Source: CAXQZU01 sp964228555 (GTDB lineage: Bacteria > Planctomycetota > PLA2 > JAEUHO01). Taken from it: DNA of 41,900 nucleotides. The position numbers and the translations under genes were made by a program. The stretch is taken from assembly GCA_964228555.1 (NCBI GenBank), contig CAXQZU010000014.1, positions 1 through 41,900 on the forward strand, read 5' to 3'. Shown piece by piece: positions 18,887 through 30,259 of this stretch (within the stretch, counting starts at the first letter, position 1; every line of letters begins with the position of its first letter). The notes beneath the pieces are model-generated. The model saw only the letters and a program-made list of their open reading frames with translations, searched no databases and was not told the origin of the DNA.

Positions 18887-20080
18887 ATGCCGCGCCGCCT
18901 TCGCCGCCTGCTGCCCCGGGTGCTGCCCTGCGCGGCGAGCCTCTGCCTGCTGGCGGGCCTCGCCACGGGCTGCGCGAGCAGCCCGCAGGGCCTCGGTGGC
19001 GGGGCCGGCGCGCCCCTGGGCGCGCCCTCGGCCCCGCCCGTGGCGGCCAGCGCCCCCAAGGCTGGACGCATCCGGGGTTCCTCGGCCTACGCGCCTGCCA
19101 GCGGGGTCTTCAATTTCGGGGGCGGCCGCCGCGTGCTGGCCTTCACGCCGGGTGCGCCGGCCCCGCAGGAGCCCGAGGAGCCGCGCACGCCCGGCCGGGG
19201 CACGGGCAGCGACGCCCCGCTCGCCGGCGAGCCCCAGCCGCCGGCTGCGCAGCCCAGCGCGCCGCAGGAGCCGCGCGCCGCCGATGCGCCGCTGCCGGCG
19301 CCGACGCGCGCCGAGCTGGCCACGGTGGCGCCGCGTGGCGTGCGCATCACGTGGGAGGCGCTGGCCGTGGAACGGGACCAGATCCTCAACCCGCGCACGC
19401 CGGCTGCGCGCCGGGCGCCCACGGCCGTGCAGGCCGACTCGAAGATCATCCTCGTGAGCGACGACCATCCCGCGGCGCAGGGCAAGGCGCCCGGCTCGGC
19501 GGTGGAGCGCTCCTCCGACGGCAGCTCGGTGGCGGTCGTGGCGGGGCAGGACCTGCGCCTGATGGTGCGTGGCCTGCGCGAGGCCGGCTTCTTCGAGGTG
19601 GCCCGTCCCACCGACGGCGTGGCGGCGATGTTCGCGAGCGAGGATGCGCGCGGGCGTGTCACCGTCGAGGTGGACGGCGCCACGCGCACGCTGCTGAGCA
19701 TGCGCGGCCAGGGCCTGCAGGCCACCACGCGCGACATCCCGCGCATCTACTCGCAGGCCAAGCAGTCGGTGGCCGCCGTGCGCAACAACGCGCCCTCGCT
19801 GAGCGTGGTGACCAGCGGCAACGCGCCTGCGCGCCCGCGTGCGCGCCTCTCGCGCAGCCCCAGCCGCACGCTCACGCCCGAGGAGGCGGCGGCCGTGCTG
19901 GGCGAGGAGGTGCCGGCCGGCGGCGCGTCGCCGGGCACCCCGGCCGCGGGCCCCACGCCGCCCGCTGCGCCGCCCGCTGCGCCGCGGGCTGCCCCGCGGG
20001 CGTCGCCCGCCCCCGTGGGCCCGGCCCCGTCGCCGGCCGCCCCGCGCCCCGTGGACGACACCTGGGGGCTGGGCCGCTGA
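18887..20080 (+). CDS. Pro/Ala-rich lipoprotein of unknown function
   Basis: 397 residues. The ATG is 3 nt after AAGGAG and opens a lipoprotein signal with basic start, hydrophobic core CAASLCLLAGLATG and Cys29. Low-complexity Pro/Ala segments (about 30-150 and 310-397) flank a compact middle part at about 150-310 with VRITWEALAVERDQILNP, SKIILVSDDHP and VAVVAGQDLRLMVRGLREAGFFEV. This arrangement fits an outer-membrane-anchored protein with one folded domain on flexible linkers. No family is recognised. It is divergent from the SurA-like gene, so a role in the envelope is plausible but not shown. Confidence 0.75.
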   Translation: MPRRLRRLLPRVLPCAASLCLLAGLATGCASSPQGLGGGAGAPLGAPSAPPVAASAPKAGRIRGSSAYAPASGVFNFGGGRRVLAFTPGAPAPQEPEEPRTPGRGTGSDAPLAGEPQPPAAQPSAPQEPRAADAPLPAPTRAELATVAPRGVRITWEALAVERDQILNPRTPAARRAPTAVQADSKIILVSDDHPAAQGKAPGSAVERSSDGSSVAVVAGQDLRLMVRGLREAGFFEVARPTDGVAAMFASEDARGRVTVEVDGATRTLLSMRGQGLQATTRDIPRIYSQAKQSVAAVRNNAPSLSVVTSGNAPARPRARLSRSPSRTLTPEEAAAVLGEEVPAGGASPGTPAAGPTPPAAPPAAPRAAPRASPAPVGPAPSPAAPRPVDDTWGLGR

Positions 20081-20167
20081 CGGTGCGCGCCGTGGCGGGC
20101 CCGAGGGCCTCCCGGGCGGGCCAAACGGGGACGCGCGCGGACTGCGGGAGCATCCTGCCCCGAGGTC

Positions 20168-20908
20168 ATGGCCCACCCGTACGCCATCCTCATCCCGGCC
20201 CGCTACGGCAGCACGCGCCTGCCCGGCAAGATGCTGCTGCGCGAGACCGGTCGCTACCTCGTCCAGCACACGCACGAGCAGGCGCTGGCCGCGCCCGGCA
20301 AGCCGCGGGTGGTGGTGCTCACCGACGACGCGCGCGTGGACACCGCGGTGCGCAGCTACGGCGGCGAGGTGATGCGCACGCGCGAGGACCACGCCTCGGG
20401 CACCGACCGCTGCGCCGAGGCGGCCCAGCGCCTTGCCGAGCCGGTCGTGGTCAACCTGCAGGGCGACGAGCCGCTGATCCACCCGGCCGACCTCGCGCGC
20501 CTGGCCGAGGCCGTCTCGGGCGACCAGGGGGCCGACCTGGCCACGCTGGCCTGCGCCTTCGCGCGCGAGCAGGACATGGTCCCGCCCCAGGTGGTGAAGG
20601 CGCTGCGGCGGCCCGACGGGCTGGCCGCCGACTTCCGTCGCAGCGTGCCCACGCCGGCCGAGCGGGCGGGGCTGGAGGTCCTGCACCACGTGGGGGTGTA
20701 CGCCTTCCGGCGCGACCGCCTGATGGCCTTCGCGGCCATGCCGCCCAGCCCGCGCGAGGTGGCCGAGCGCCTCGAGCAGCTGCGGGCGCTGGAGAACGGC
20801 TGGCGCGTGCGCGTGCTGGACGCCTCGGGCCCGGGCTTCGGCATCGACACGCGCGAGGACTACGAGCGCTTCCTGGCGCGGGTGACCCCGGGTCCCCACG
20901 CCCGCTAG
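20168..20908 (+). CDS. kdsB: 3-deoxy-manno-octulosonate cytidylyltransferase (CMP-KDO synthetase)
   Basis: 246 residues, normal length. Activates KDO with CTP for lipid A-core assembly in the cytoplasm. Signatures are the N-terminal ILIPARYGSTRLPGKML nucleotide loop, MRTREDHASGTDRCAEAA, VVNLQGDEPLIHPADL with the metal-binding Asp, HHVGVYAFRRDRL and LEQLRALENGWRVRV. Located just before pyrG, which makes its CTP substrate. Only a weak GAGG lies next to the ATG. Confidence 0.95.
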   Translation: MAHPYAILIPARYGSTRLPGKMLLRETGRYLVQHTHEQALAAPGKPRVVVLTDDARVDTAVRSYGGEVMRTREDHASGTDRCAEAAQRLAEPVVVNLQGDEPLIHPADLARLAEAVSGDQGADLATLACAFAREQDMVPPQVVKALRRPDGLAADFRRSVPTPAERAGLEVLHHVGVYAFRRDRLMAFAAMPPSPREVAERLEQLRALENGWRVRVLDASGPGFGIDTREDYERFLARVTPGPHAR

Positions 20909-21036
20909 GCGCAGGGCCGGTGGCGCGGGCCGCGGCGCCCGGGCCGCCCGCCGGGGCTGGGCGCGGCTCGTGGCGCCCGCCACCCCGCCCGGCCCGTGGC
21001 CGGCGGCGGGCCGGCGGCGTCCCTTCCGGCCTGTAC

Positions 21037-21067
21037 AACCTCGCCCCGTCCTCCCCGAGGTTAGGCT
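21037..21067 (+). promoter_or_regulatory. Hairpin and -10-like box in the pyrG leader region
   Basis: A 7-bp inverted repeat AACCTCG / CGAGGTT (12-nt loop, 21037-21062) runs into TAGGCT (21062-21067), a possible -10 box 54 nt before the pyrG start. The 213-nt gap between kdsB and pyrG otherwise holds only GC-rich sequence. Confidence 0.25.
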
Positions 21068-21121
21068 GGTGTGTCCCGACGCGCGCCGCGTCCGGACAGG
21101 CCAGCGGCGGAGCGTGCGGGC

Positions 21122-22786
21122 GTGCCCAAGTACATCTTCGTGACCGGTGGCGTGGTGTCGAGCCTGGGCAAGGGGCTCACCAGCGCCAGCATCGGGCTGT
21201 TGCTCGAGGGCCATGGCTACAAGGTCCAGCACCAGAAGCTGGACCCGTACCTCAACGTGGACCCGGGCACGATGTCGCCCTACCAGCACGGCGAGGTCTA
21301 CGTCACCGACGACGGGGCCGAGACCGACCTCGACCTGGGCCACTACGAGCGCTTCACGCAGGGCGCGCACCTGACGCGCGACAGCAACTACACCACCGGC
21401 AAGATCTACAGCTCGATCATCGCCAAGGAGCGTCGCGGCGACTACCTGGGCAAGACGGTGCAGGTGATCCCGCACGTCACCGACGAGATCAAGGCGGCCA
21501 TCAAGCGGGGTGGCGCGAACGCCGACGTGCTCATCTGCGAGCTGGGCGGCACGGCCGGCGACATCGAGGGCCTGCCCTTCCTCGAGGCCATCCGCCAGTT
21601 CATCCTCGACGTGGGCCGCCAGGACGCCATGGTGGTGCACCTCACCTACGTGCCCTACATGCGCACCAGCGGCGAGCTCAAGAGCAAGCCCAGCCAGCAC
21701 TCGGTGCAGAAGCTGCGCGAGATCGGCGTGCAGCCCGACGTGCTGGTGTGCCGCACCGAGAAGCCGCTGCCCGAGGACCTCAAGGCCAAGCTCTCGCTGT
21801 TCTGCAACGTGTCCCGCGACTGCGTGGTGGAGGAGCAGGACGTCCCCACCAGCATCTACGAGCTGCCGCAGATGCTGGCCGAGCAGGGCATGGACCGCCT
21901 GCTGCTGCAGCGGCTGGGCCTGCCGGTGACGGACCTGCACATCGAGGGCTACTACGCCCTGCTGGAGCGCATCCGCAACCCGCGCAAGCAGGTCGAGATC
22001 GCGCTGGTGGGCAAGTACATCGAGCTCACCGATGCCTACAAGAGCGTCTACGAGGCCATCACGCACGGCGGCTTCGCCGCCGAGGCCAAGGTGCGCGTGC
22101 GGCGCATCCTCTCCGACGACGTCACCGACCAGAACGTCGAGGAGCTGCTGCGCGGCGTGCACGGCGTCGTGGTGCCCGGCGGCTTCGGCGGGCGCGGCGT
22201 CGAGGGCAAGGTGAGCGCCGTGCGCTACGCGCGCGAGCGGGGGCTGCCCTACCTGGGCCTGTGCCTGGGGATGCAGGTGATGGTGATCGAGTTCGCGCGG
22301 CACGTGGCCGGGATGGCCGGCGCCCACAGCACGGAGTTCGACGCCCAGACGCCCTTCCCCGTGATCGACCTCATGCCCGACCAGCGCGGCCTCGACAAGG
22401 GCGGCACCATGCGGCTGGGAGCCTACCGCTGCGTGCTCAGGCCCGGCACGCTGGCACGGCTGGCCTACGGCGACGAGATGATCAGCGAGCGCCACCGCCA
22501 CCGCTACGAGTTCAACAACGCCCTGCGCGAGCGCCTCGAGAAGGCCGGCTTGGTGGTCTCGGGCGTGAACCCCGAGCGCGACCTCGTGGAGATCTGCGAG
22601 GTGCGCAACCACCCCTTCATGGTCGGCGTGCAGTTCCATCCCGAGTTCAAGAGCAAGCCCACGCGCCCGCACCCGTTGTTCCGCGACTTCGTGGTCGCGG
22701 CCCTGCGGCACATGGACGACGTGCCGGCCCCCGACCCCACGCAGCCCTCCCTGCCGCTCACGCGGGGCAGCGACGAGGCGCGCTAG
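21122..22786 (+). CDS. pyrG: CTP synthase
   Basis: 554 residues. Makes CTP from UTP, ATP and glutamine. The synthetase domain starts PKYIFVTGGVVSSLGKGLTS and has the ELGGTAGDIEGLPFLEA and EEQDVPTSIYELP segments. The C-terminal class I glutaminase domain has the LCLGMQ nucleophile Cys381 and the HPEF His/Glu near the end. The GTG at 21122 was chosen because the family begins two or three residues before KYIF and because GCGGAG lies 9 nt upstream; an in-frame GTG at 21071 would add 17 unlikely residues. It is followed 5 nt later by the DUF1844 gene. Confidence 0.97.
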   Translation: MPKYIFVTGGVVSSLGKGLTSASIGLLLEGHGYKVQHQKLDPYLNVDPGTMSPYQHGEVYVTDDGAETDLDLGHYERFTQGAHLTRDSNYTTGKIYSSIIAKERRGDYLGKTVQVIPHVTDEIKAAIKRGGANADVLICELGGTAGDIEGLPFLEAIRQFILDVGRQDAMVVHLTYVPYMRTSGELKSKPSQHSVQKLREIGVQPDVLVCRTEKPLPEDLKAKLSLFCNVSRDCVVEEQDVPTSIYELPQMLAEQGMDRLLLQRLGLPVTDLHIEGYYALLERIRNPRKQVEIALVGKYIELTDAYKSVYEAITHGGFAAEAKVRVRRILSDDVTDQNVEELLRGVHGVVVPGGFGGRGVEGKVSAVRYARERGLPYLGLCLGMQVMVIEFARHVAGMAGAHSTEFDAQTPFPVIDLMPDQRGLDKGGTMRLGAYRCVLRPGTLARLAYGDEMISERHRHRYEFNNALRERLEKAGLVVSGVNPERDLVEICEVRNHPFMVGVQFHPEFKSKPTRPHPLFRDFVVAALRHMDDVPAPDPTQPSLPLTRGSDEAR

Positions 22787-22791
22787 CGCCG

Positions 22792-23118
22792 ATGGGGGCC
22801 GATCGCCCGCCGCCGCCGGCCCCGGCCTCGCTGCCGCCGCCCTTCGAGATGCTGCTGGGCGGCCTGGCGGCCCAGGCGCAGGTGGGGCTGGGCCTGCGCG
22901 AGGACCCTTCCACCGGGCGCACGGCCACCGACCTTGCGCTGGCGCGCCATGCCATCGACATGCTGGGCTCGCTGGAGGAGCGCACGCGCGGCAACCTCAG
23001 CGCGCACGAGGCGCGCCTGCTGGGCGCCGTGCTGGCCGACCTGCGGCTGGCCTGGGTGCGCGTGGCCGGCGCCGGCGGTGCGGGCCCGGCGGCGGGGGCA
23101 GGCGCGACGGCGGGCTAG
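22792..23118 (+). CDS. DUF1844 domain protein
   Basis: 108 residues. After a Pro-rich start, residues 18-90 show the DUF1844 pattern: FEMLLGGLAAQAQVGLG, the DPSTGRTATDLALARHAIDML segment, LEERTRGNLSAHEARLL and LADLRLAWV. It is a small helical protein of unknown role, widespread in Planctomycetota, Acidobacteria and Deltaproteobacteria. It begins 5 nt after the pyrG stop and is probably co-transcribed. Its stop overlaps the stop of the convergent lipoprotein gene (CTAG). Confidence 0.85.
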   Translation: MGADRPPPPAPASLPPPFEMLLGGLAAQAQVGLGLREDPSTGRTATDLALARHAIDMLGSLEERTRGNLSAHEARLLGAVLADLRLAWVRVAGAGGAGPAAGAGATAG

Positions 23119-23545
23119 AGCCGCTTGAGCGGCGGCTCGCCGGTGGTCACGGCGCGCCAGCCTTGCCAGGCATCCACCAGCGGGCCCACCAGCCCGGCCA
23201 GCGCGCCCGCCTGGCCCTGCTCGCGCGCGCGCGCCATGGCCAGCAGCGCCTGTCCGAAGGTGGCGCGCGCCTCCAGCCAGCGCGCGGCCTCGTGCCGCGG
23301 CAGCAGGTTGGGCATGGCCGCGCCCAGCACGCTCACGCCCTCGCGCTCCAGCGCGGGGAAGGCAGCGTCCAGCGCGGCGCTGTCGCCGGCGGCGGCCAGT
23401 GCCTCGGCCCGGGCCAGCAGCGGCTCGATGCGCCCCCAGCCCGCCGGCAGCGCCGCGGGCGCCGGGGCCCGGGCGCCCGTGCTGCCGGCGCAGCCGCCCA
23501 GCAGCGCGAGGGCCACGAGGAGGGCCGCGCGCCTCGTCGGGCAGC

Positions 23546-23549
<4 letters not shown>
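23115..23549 (-). CDS. Small lipoprotein of unknown function
   Basis: 144 residues from a GTG that overlaps the glyS stop (GTGA). Residues 1-20 form a lipoprotein signal with lipobox LGGC. The mature part is Ala/Leu-rich and helical (PLLARAEALAAAGDSAALDAAF, ATFGQALLAMARAREQGQ), perhaps a short helical hairpin. No family is recognised. Its coupling to glyS may reflect only genome compaction. Confidence 0.75.
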
Positions 23550-24937
<1,388 letters not shown>

Positions 24938-25476
24938 GGGGGCTCCGGTCAGGGCGGGTGGGCCTCCCTCGCCGCCGCGGGCGCGGGAGGGGCCGCGCGG
25001 TTCTACCCCCGGGAGGCCTGCGCGCGCGGGCGTCGCGCGAGCGAGGCAGGGCGCCGGGGCCGGCCTGCGACGGGCCCGCGCCCGCCCTGGGGCGGCCTCA
25101 AGCACTGCGCCAGCCCGCCCGATCGCCTCTCGTGAGCCCGCCCGCGCGCGTGACGCGGGCATGACATCCCCCGCAGGCGGTGCGAAAAGAGCCCTTACAC
25201 CACAACGGGTAGTGGTTTTTGGCCCCGGGCCGCGACTCGGACCCCAGCCGTAGGGCCTGTGCGAAGGCCATTTCTTGCGGCTGTGTCACTGTCGGTGGCC
25301 ACTTGGCCGTAGGTGCGCCCCGCGCGTCAGGCCATCCTCGCGCGGGTCGGCAGCCCTGGCCGGGGCCGCGCCATCGACCGCCCCCGGGCGGTCGCGGCAG
25401 CGGCGTCGGCGGGGGCGTCGCAGGAGGCCTCGATGCGCTTGGTCCCGTCCCCCGTGCTGCGCGGCAGGAGCTCCCG
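24938..25476. other. Divergent intergenic region between glyS and the sigma-factor gene
   Basis: 539 nt without a credible gene. It holds a possible minus-strand -10 (TAGAAC at 25000-25005), an AT-richer patch near 25180-25225, and the AGGAG site of the sigma-factor gene at 25466-25470. The rest is GC-rich sequence in which I see nothing definite. Confidence 0.5.
25199..25220 (+). terminator. Hairpin followed by a T run in the glyS/sigma intergenic region
   Basis: ACCAC and GTGGT pair around AACGGGTA and are followed by TTTT, a rare T run in this genome. The shape is that of a small intrinsic terminator on the plus strand. No plus-strand gene precedes it, so it could end a small RNA or attenuate the sigma-factor leader. 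Confidence 0.35.
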
Positions 25477-26337
25477 GTGAGGGCCACGCCGTCCACCTCG
25501 CCTGGCGTCGCGGGTCGCGAGAGCACGAAGCCCAGCAAGCGCAAGCTGGACCAGCTCTGGAAGCGCTACACGGCCACGCGTGACGAGCAGGTGCGCAACG
25601 AGCTGGTGACGGCCTACTTCTACCTGGTGCGCGTGATCGCCAGCCGCATCGCGGCGCGCCTGCCGCGCTCCATCGATGTCAACGACCTGCGCAGCGTCGG
25701 CGGCATCGGCCTGATGCGCGCGGTCGAGAACTTCGACACGCGCCGGGGCACGCCATTCGAGTCGTACTGCGCCACGCGCGTGCGTGGTGCCATCCTCGAC
25801 GAGCTGCGCAGCCAGGACTGGGTGCCGCGGCTCGTGCGCAACCGGGCGACCCAGTACAACGAGGCGCTGGCGGCCCTGCGCCGCGAGCTGGGGCGCGAGC
25901 CCAGCCCGCACGAGGTGGGTGCCCGGCTGGGCATCCCCGTGGGCGAGGCCGAGCGCATGCGGCGCGAGTCCAACTTCACGAGCATGTTCACGCTCAGCCC
26001 GCAGGAGGAGCGCGACGACGACTCGCGCACGCTGCGGCGGCTGGACGTGCTGATGGACAAGGGCAGCGAGGAGCCCTTCGAGCGCATGGTGGCGCGTGAC
26101 CTGGCCGGGTCGCTGTCCAAGGTGCTCGCGAAGAACGAGCAGGTGGTGGTGGCGCTCTACTACAAGGAGAGCCTCACCATGAAGGAGATCGGGTCGGTGC
26201 TCGGGATCTCCGAGAGCCGCGTGTGCCAGATCCACACCAAGACGCTGGAGAAGCTGCGCGCGCACCTCGAGGGGCTGGGCGTGCGCGGCCTGCACGTGCT
26301 GCCCGAGACGCCGAGCGCGCGACGGCCGCGCGAGTAG
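25477..26337 (+). CDS. RNA polymerase sigma factor, FliA/WhiG (sigma-28) family
   Basis: 286 residues. Region 2 runs from about residue 25 (WKRYTATRDEQVRNELVTAYFYLVR... with DVNDLRSVGGIGLMRAVENFD and the -10-melting segment FESYCATRVRGAILDELR). A short region 3 follows (LRRELGREPSPHEVGARLGI). Region 4 near residues 215-270 carries the helix-turn-helix LTMKEIGSVLGISESRVCQIH. The GTG start has AGGAG 6 nt upstream; codons upstream in the same frame are not sigma-like. No flagellar or anti-sigma gene is nearby, so it may control something other than motility. Its own promoter is unclear. Confidence 0.92.
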   Translation: MRATPSTSPGVAGRESTKPSKRKLDQLWKRYTATRDEQVRNELVTAYFYLVRVIASRIAARLPRSIDVNDLRSVGGIGLMRAVENFDTRRGTPFESYCATRVRGAILDELRSQDWVPRLVRNRATQYNEALAALRRELGREPSPHEVGARLGIPVGEAERMRRESNFTSMFTLSPQEERDDDSRTLRRLDVLMDKGSEEPFERMVARDLAGSLSKVLAKNEQVVVALYYKESLTMKEIGSVLGISESRVCQIHTKTLEKLRAHLEGLGVRGLHVLPETPSARRPRE

Positions 26338-26443
26338 GCCGCGGCGCGCCGGCCCGGCCCGTCGCGCCGGACGGGCGCGAGGCGCGGCGGGGGGCACCGC
26401 CCGCGGCTGCGGGTATCCCTTGGGGCTCCCCCCGGAGCGCCTC

Positions 26444-27759
<1,316 letters not shown>

Positions 27760-27763
<4 letters not shown>

Positions 27764-28674
27764 GCGCGCGCCGCGCCTCGCGCAGCGGCTCGGGCGGCCG
27801 TCGCCGCACGGCCGCGCCCGCCCCGGCGCCGTCGCCGGGCACGGCGGCGCGCAGCGTGCGTCCCTGCCGCATCGGCCCGCTCACGGTGGGCCCGGGCCAG
27901 CCGCCGCTGCTGATCGCCGGCCCCTGCGTGATCGAGGGACGCGAGCACGCCCTGCGCCACGCCGAGCGCCTGCGGGACATCGCCGCCGAGGCGGGCTTCT
28001 CGTTCGTCTACAAGTCCTCCTTCGACAAGGCCAACCGCACCAGCCTGCGCTCGTTCCGCGGCCCGGGCCTCTCCGCGGGCCTCAAGGTGCTGGCCGAGGT
28101 GCGCAAGAAGGTGGGCGTGCCCGTGCTCACCGACTTCCACACCGAGGAGCAAGCCGCGCGGGTGGGCGAGGTGGTGGACGTGCTGCAGGTGCCGGCCTTC
28201 CTGTGCCGGCAGACCGACCTGCTGGTGGCGGCGGCCCGCACGGGCAAGGCCGTGAACGTCAAGAAGGGCCAGTTCCTCGCGCCCGAGAACATGGCGCCGC
28301 TCGTGGAGAAGCTGGCCGGCTCGGGCTGCCGCGACATCCTGCTCACCGAGCGCGGCGTGACCTTCGGCTACGGCCACCTCGTGGTGGACTTCCGCGCGCT
28401 GCCGGCCATGCGTCGCCTGGGCCACCCCGTGATCTTCGACGGCACGCATAGCGTGCAGCGGCCCGGCGGCCTGGGCAGCAAGAGCGGCGGCGACCGCACC
28501 GAGGTCCCGGCGCTGGTGCGCGCGGCGGTGGCCGTGGGCGTGGACGGCCTGTTCCTCGAGGTGCACGAGGACCCCGACCACGCACCCAGCGACGGGCCCA
28601 ACATGCTGGCCCTGCCGACGCTCGCGCCGCTGCTAGCCACCCTGCGCCGCGTGCGCGAGGCGGTGGGGGGCTAG
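27760..28674 (+). CDS. kdsA: KDO-8-phosphate synthase, class II (metal-dependent) type
   Basis: 304 residues. Condenses phosphoenolpyruvate with arabinose-5-phosphate to KDO-8-phosphate. Signatures: LLIAGPCVIEG, YKSSFDKANRTSLRSFRGPG, LTDFHTEEQA, LQVPAFLCRQTDLL, VNVKKGQFLAPENM, TERGVTFGYGHLVVDFR, FDGTHSVQRPGG and LFLEVHEDPDHAPSDGPNML. The Cys in AGPC marks the metal-requiring class II form; the E. coli class I enzyme has Asn there. An Arg/Pro/Ala-rich extension of about 40 residues precedes the domain and may be partly untranslated if an internal start is used. ATGA overlap with lysA. Confidence 0.94.
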
Positions 28675-28681
28675 CCGCGGC

Positions 28682-28698
28682 GCCCGCCGAGCGCGGGC
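28682..28698. terminator. Hairpin between convergent kdsA and the lipid-kinase-like gene
   Basis: GCCCGC and GCGGGC pair around CGAGC within the 31-nt gap between the two convergent stops. Probably a bidirectional terminator; no U tract. Confidence 0.4.
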
Positions 28699-28705
28699 CG
28701 GGCGT

Positions 28706-29617
28706 TCACCGCGTCGCGGCCCGCAGCAGCGTGAGGCAGCCGGGCCGCAGGCGCAGGGTGGCCGGCAGCATGCCGGCCGCGTCGCCGTCGGCCTGCATGC
28801 CCACCGGGCCCTCGGCGGTGACATGCACCTCGCGCGCCGCGTGCAGGGCCAGGCCGCGGTCGCGGTGCGCGCGGCCGAGCAGGCCGCGCACCAGCAGCCG
28901 CAGCAGGGGCCAGCGCCCGCCCTGCGTGATGCGCGACACCCAGAGCGTGTCGGCATCCATCCGCGCGCCCGGGGCCAGCGTGAACACGCCTCCGTAGCTG
29001 TGCGCGCCCTGCACGACGAGCGCGGCGGCCGGCAGCGGCTCGCCGCCGTCCAGGCGCACGAGCAGGCGCGGCGTCGCGTAGCGCGCCAGCGTGCGCCAGA
29101 TGGGGCGCACCCACACGCCGTAGCCGCCCCGCCCGCCGCGCTGTGCGCGGGCCGTCGCCACCGCGCGCACCACCTCGGCATCCAGGCCGGTGCCGACGTT
29201 GGCCAGCGCGCGCTCGCGGCGCCCGTCGCCGTACTCGATCTCGAGCACGCCCACGCGCCAGGGCTGCGCGTGGCGCAAGGCCTCGGCCACGCGCCGGGCC
29301 TTGCCATGGCGCGGCATGCCCAGCTCGCGGGCCACCACGTTGGCCGTGCCCACGGGCGCGAGGCCCACCGGCCACGGCAGCGGCAGGTCGCGCGCGCCCA
29401 CCACCTCCCGGAGCGTGCCGTCGCCGCCCACCACGATCAGCCGGTCGGTGTCGCCGGGCGCGAGGCCCCGGCACAGCGCAGCCGCCTCGCCGGCGGCCTG
29501 CGTGCACAGCACGCGCACCTCCTCGCCCGCGGCGCCCAGCGCCTCGCGCAGGCCCTCGGCCAGGCGCCCGGCCTTCCCCTGCCCGGCCACCGGGTTGACG
29601 ATCAGGGTGGTGCGCAT
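28706..29617 (-). CDS. Diacylglycerol/lipid kinase-like protein (DAGK catalytic domain)
   Basis: 303 residues. The DAGK_cat fold is clear: LIVNPVAGQGKA near the start, RLIVVGGDGTLREVV with the GGDGT nucleotide motif, GLAPVGTANVVARELGMP, and ALANVGTGLDAEVV. The C-terminal domain carries VVQGAHSYGGVFTLAPGA, MQADGDAAG and a final beta strand. Such enzymes phosphorylate diacylglycerol, sphingoid bases or related lipids at the membrane; the substrate is unknown. The ATG has no Shine-Dalgarno site. A TAGGGT box ends 7 nt before it, which suggests a leaderless transcript. Confidence 0.9.
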   Translation of the reverse strand: MRTTLIVNPVAGQGKAGRLAEGLREALGAAGEEVRVLCTQAAGEAAALCRGLAPGDTDRLIVVGGDGTLREVVGARDLPLPWPVGLAPVGTANVVARELGMPRHGKARRVAEALRHAQPWRVGVLEIEYGDGRRERALANVGTGLDAEVVRAVATARAQRGGRGGYGVWVRPIWRTLARYATPRLLVRLDGGEPLPAAALVVQGAHSYGGVFTLAPGARMDADTLWVSRITQGGRWPLLRLLVRGLLGRAHRDRGLALHAAREVHVTAEGPVGMQADGDAAGMLPATLRLRPGCLTLLRAATR

Positions 29618-29624
29618 GCCCCCG

Positions 29625-29630
29625 ACCCTA
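29625..29630 (-). promoter_or_regulatory. -10 box TAGGGT, leaderless promoter of the lipid-kinase-like gene
   Basis: TAGGGT on the minus strand with 7 nt between it and the ATG at 29617. No clear -35. Confidence 0.4.
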
Positions 29631-29733
29631 CGCGCAGGCCCGCGGGCCGGCGAGCCGGCCTCGACCCGCCGCGTGGGAGCGCCGGGCGGTCGTGCCGCGG
29701 CGGTATCCTCCCGGCTCCCCGCGAGGAGCCACG

Positions 29734-30255
29734 ATGCGCCATCACGCCTTCGGCGACGGCCACCATGTCGTGCGGCTCGACCCCGGCGAGGACGTGCTGG
29801 GGGTGCTGCGCCGCGTGGTGGAGGAGCAGGGAATCGAGGCGGGCACGCTCACGGGGCTGGGCTCGGTGGACGCCATCACGCTGGGCTGCCTCGACCCGGC
29901 CACGCACGAGTACCTCAAGCGCCACTTCGAGGAGCGCATGGAGGTGGCCGCGCTCTCGGGCAGCATCTCCACCGACGGCGAGCGGCCGCACCTGCACCTG
30001 CACATGGTGGTGAGCCCGCGCGAGTTCATCGCCTACGGCGGGCACGTGCACGACGCGCGCGTGGGTGCCATCCTCGAGGTCTACGTCACGGCCTTCCGTG
30101 GCTCGCTCAAGCGCGTGCTGGTCGAGGGCCAGCCCTTCCCGCACCTGCTGCTGCCGGGCGAGGAGGCGCCGCCGCCCCCGCCGGCCTCGCCGCCGGCGGT
30201 GGCCCCGCCCAAGGCCGGGGGCGGGCGCGGCCGCAAGGACGCCCGCGGGCGCTAG
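29734..30255 (+). CDS. PPC/DUF296 domain protein
   Basis: 173 residues. The PPC domain covers about residues 1-140: HVVRLDPGEDVLGVLRRVVEEQ, GTLTGLGSVDAITLG, MEVAALSGSIS, then HLHLHMVVSPREFIAYGGHV with the conserved His cluster thought to bind metal, and VGAILEVYVTAF. A Pro-rich, then Arg/Lys/Gly-rich tail follows (GGGRGRKDARGR), which could bind nucleic acid. In plants this domain pairs with AT-hooks; bacterial single-domain forms have no firm function. GAGGAG lies 5 nt before the ATG, and TATCCT at 29704-29709 is a possible -10. The next gene starts 4 nt after its stop. Confidence 0.88.
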   Translation: MRHHAFGDGHHVVRLDPGEDVLGVLRRVVEEQGIEAGTLTGLGSVDAITLGCLDPATHEYLKRHFEERMEVAALSGSISTDGERPHLHLHMVVSPREFIAYGGHVHDARVGAILEVYVTAFRGSLKRVLVEGQPFPHLLLPGEEAPPPPPASPPAVAPPKAGGGRGRKDARGR

Positions 30256-30259
30256 TGCC

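Noticed and set aside
18830..22711. Minus-strand open frame of nearly 1300 codons opposite kdsB and pyrG
   Set aside because: Antisense to conserved genes and of low-complexity composition, with no recognisable domain.
24985..25010. T-box-like sequence on the minus strand upstream of glyS (GGGGGTAGAACCGCG)
   Set aside because: The T-box core needs UGGN to pair with the tRNA end; here it reads UAGA. I find no Stem I, specifier loop or terminator/antiterminator pair.
25477..26337. Flagellar regulon around the FliA-like sigma factor
   Set aside because: No flagellar, chemotaxis or FlgM-type gene occurs in the window, so a motility role is not supported.
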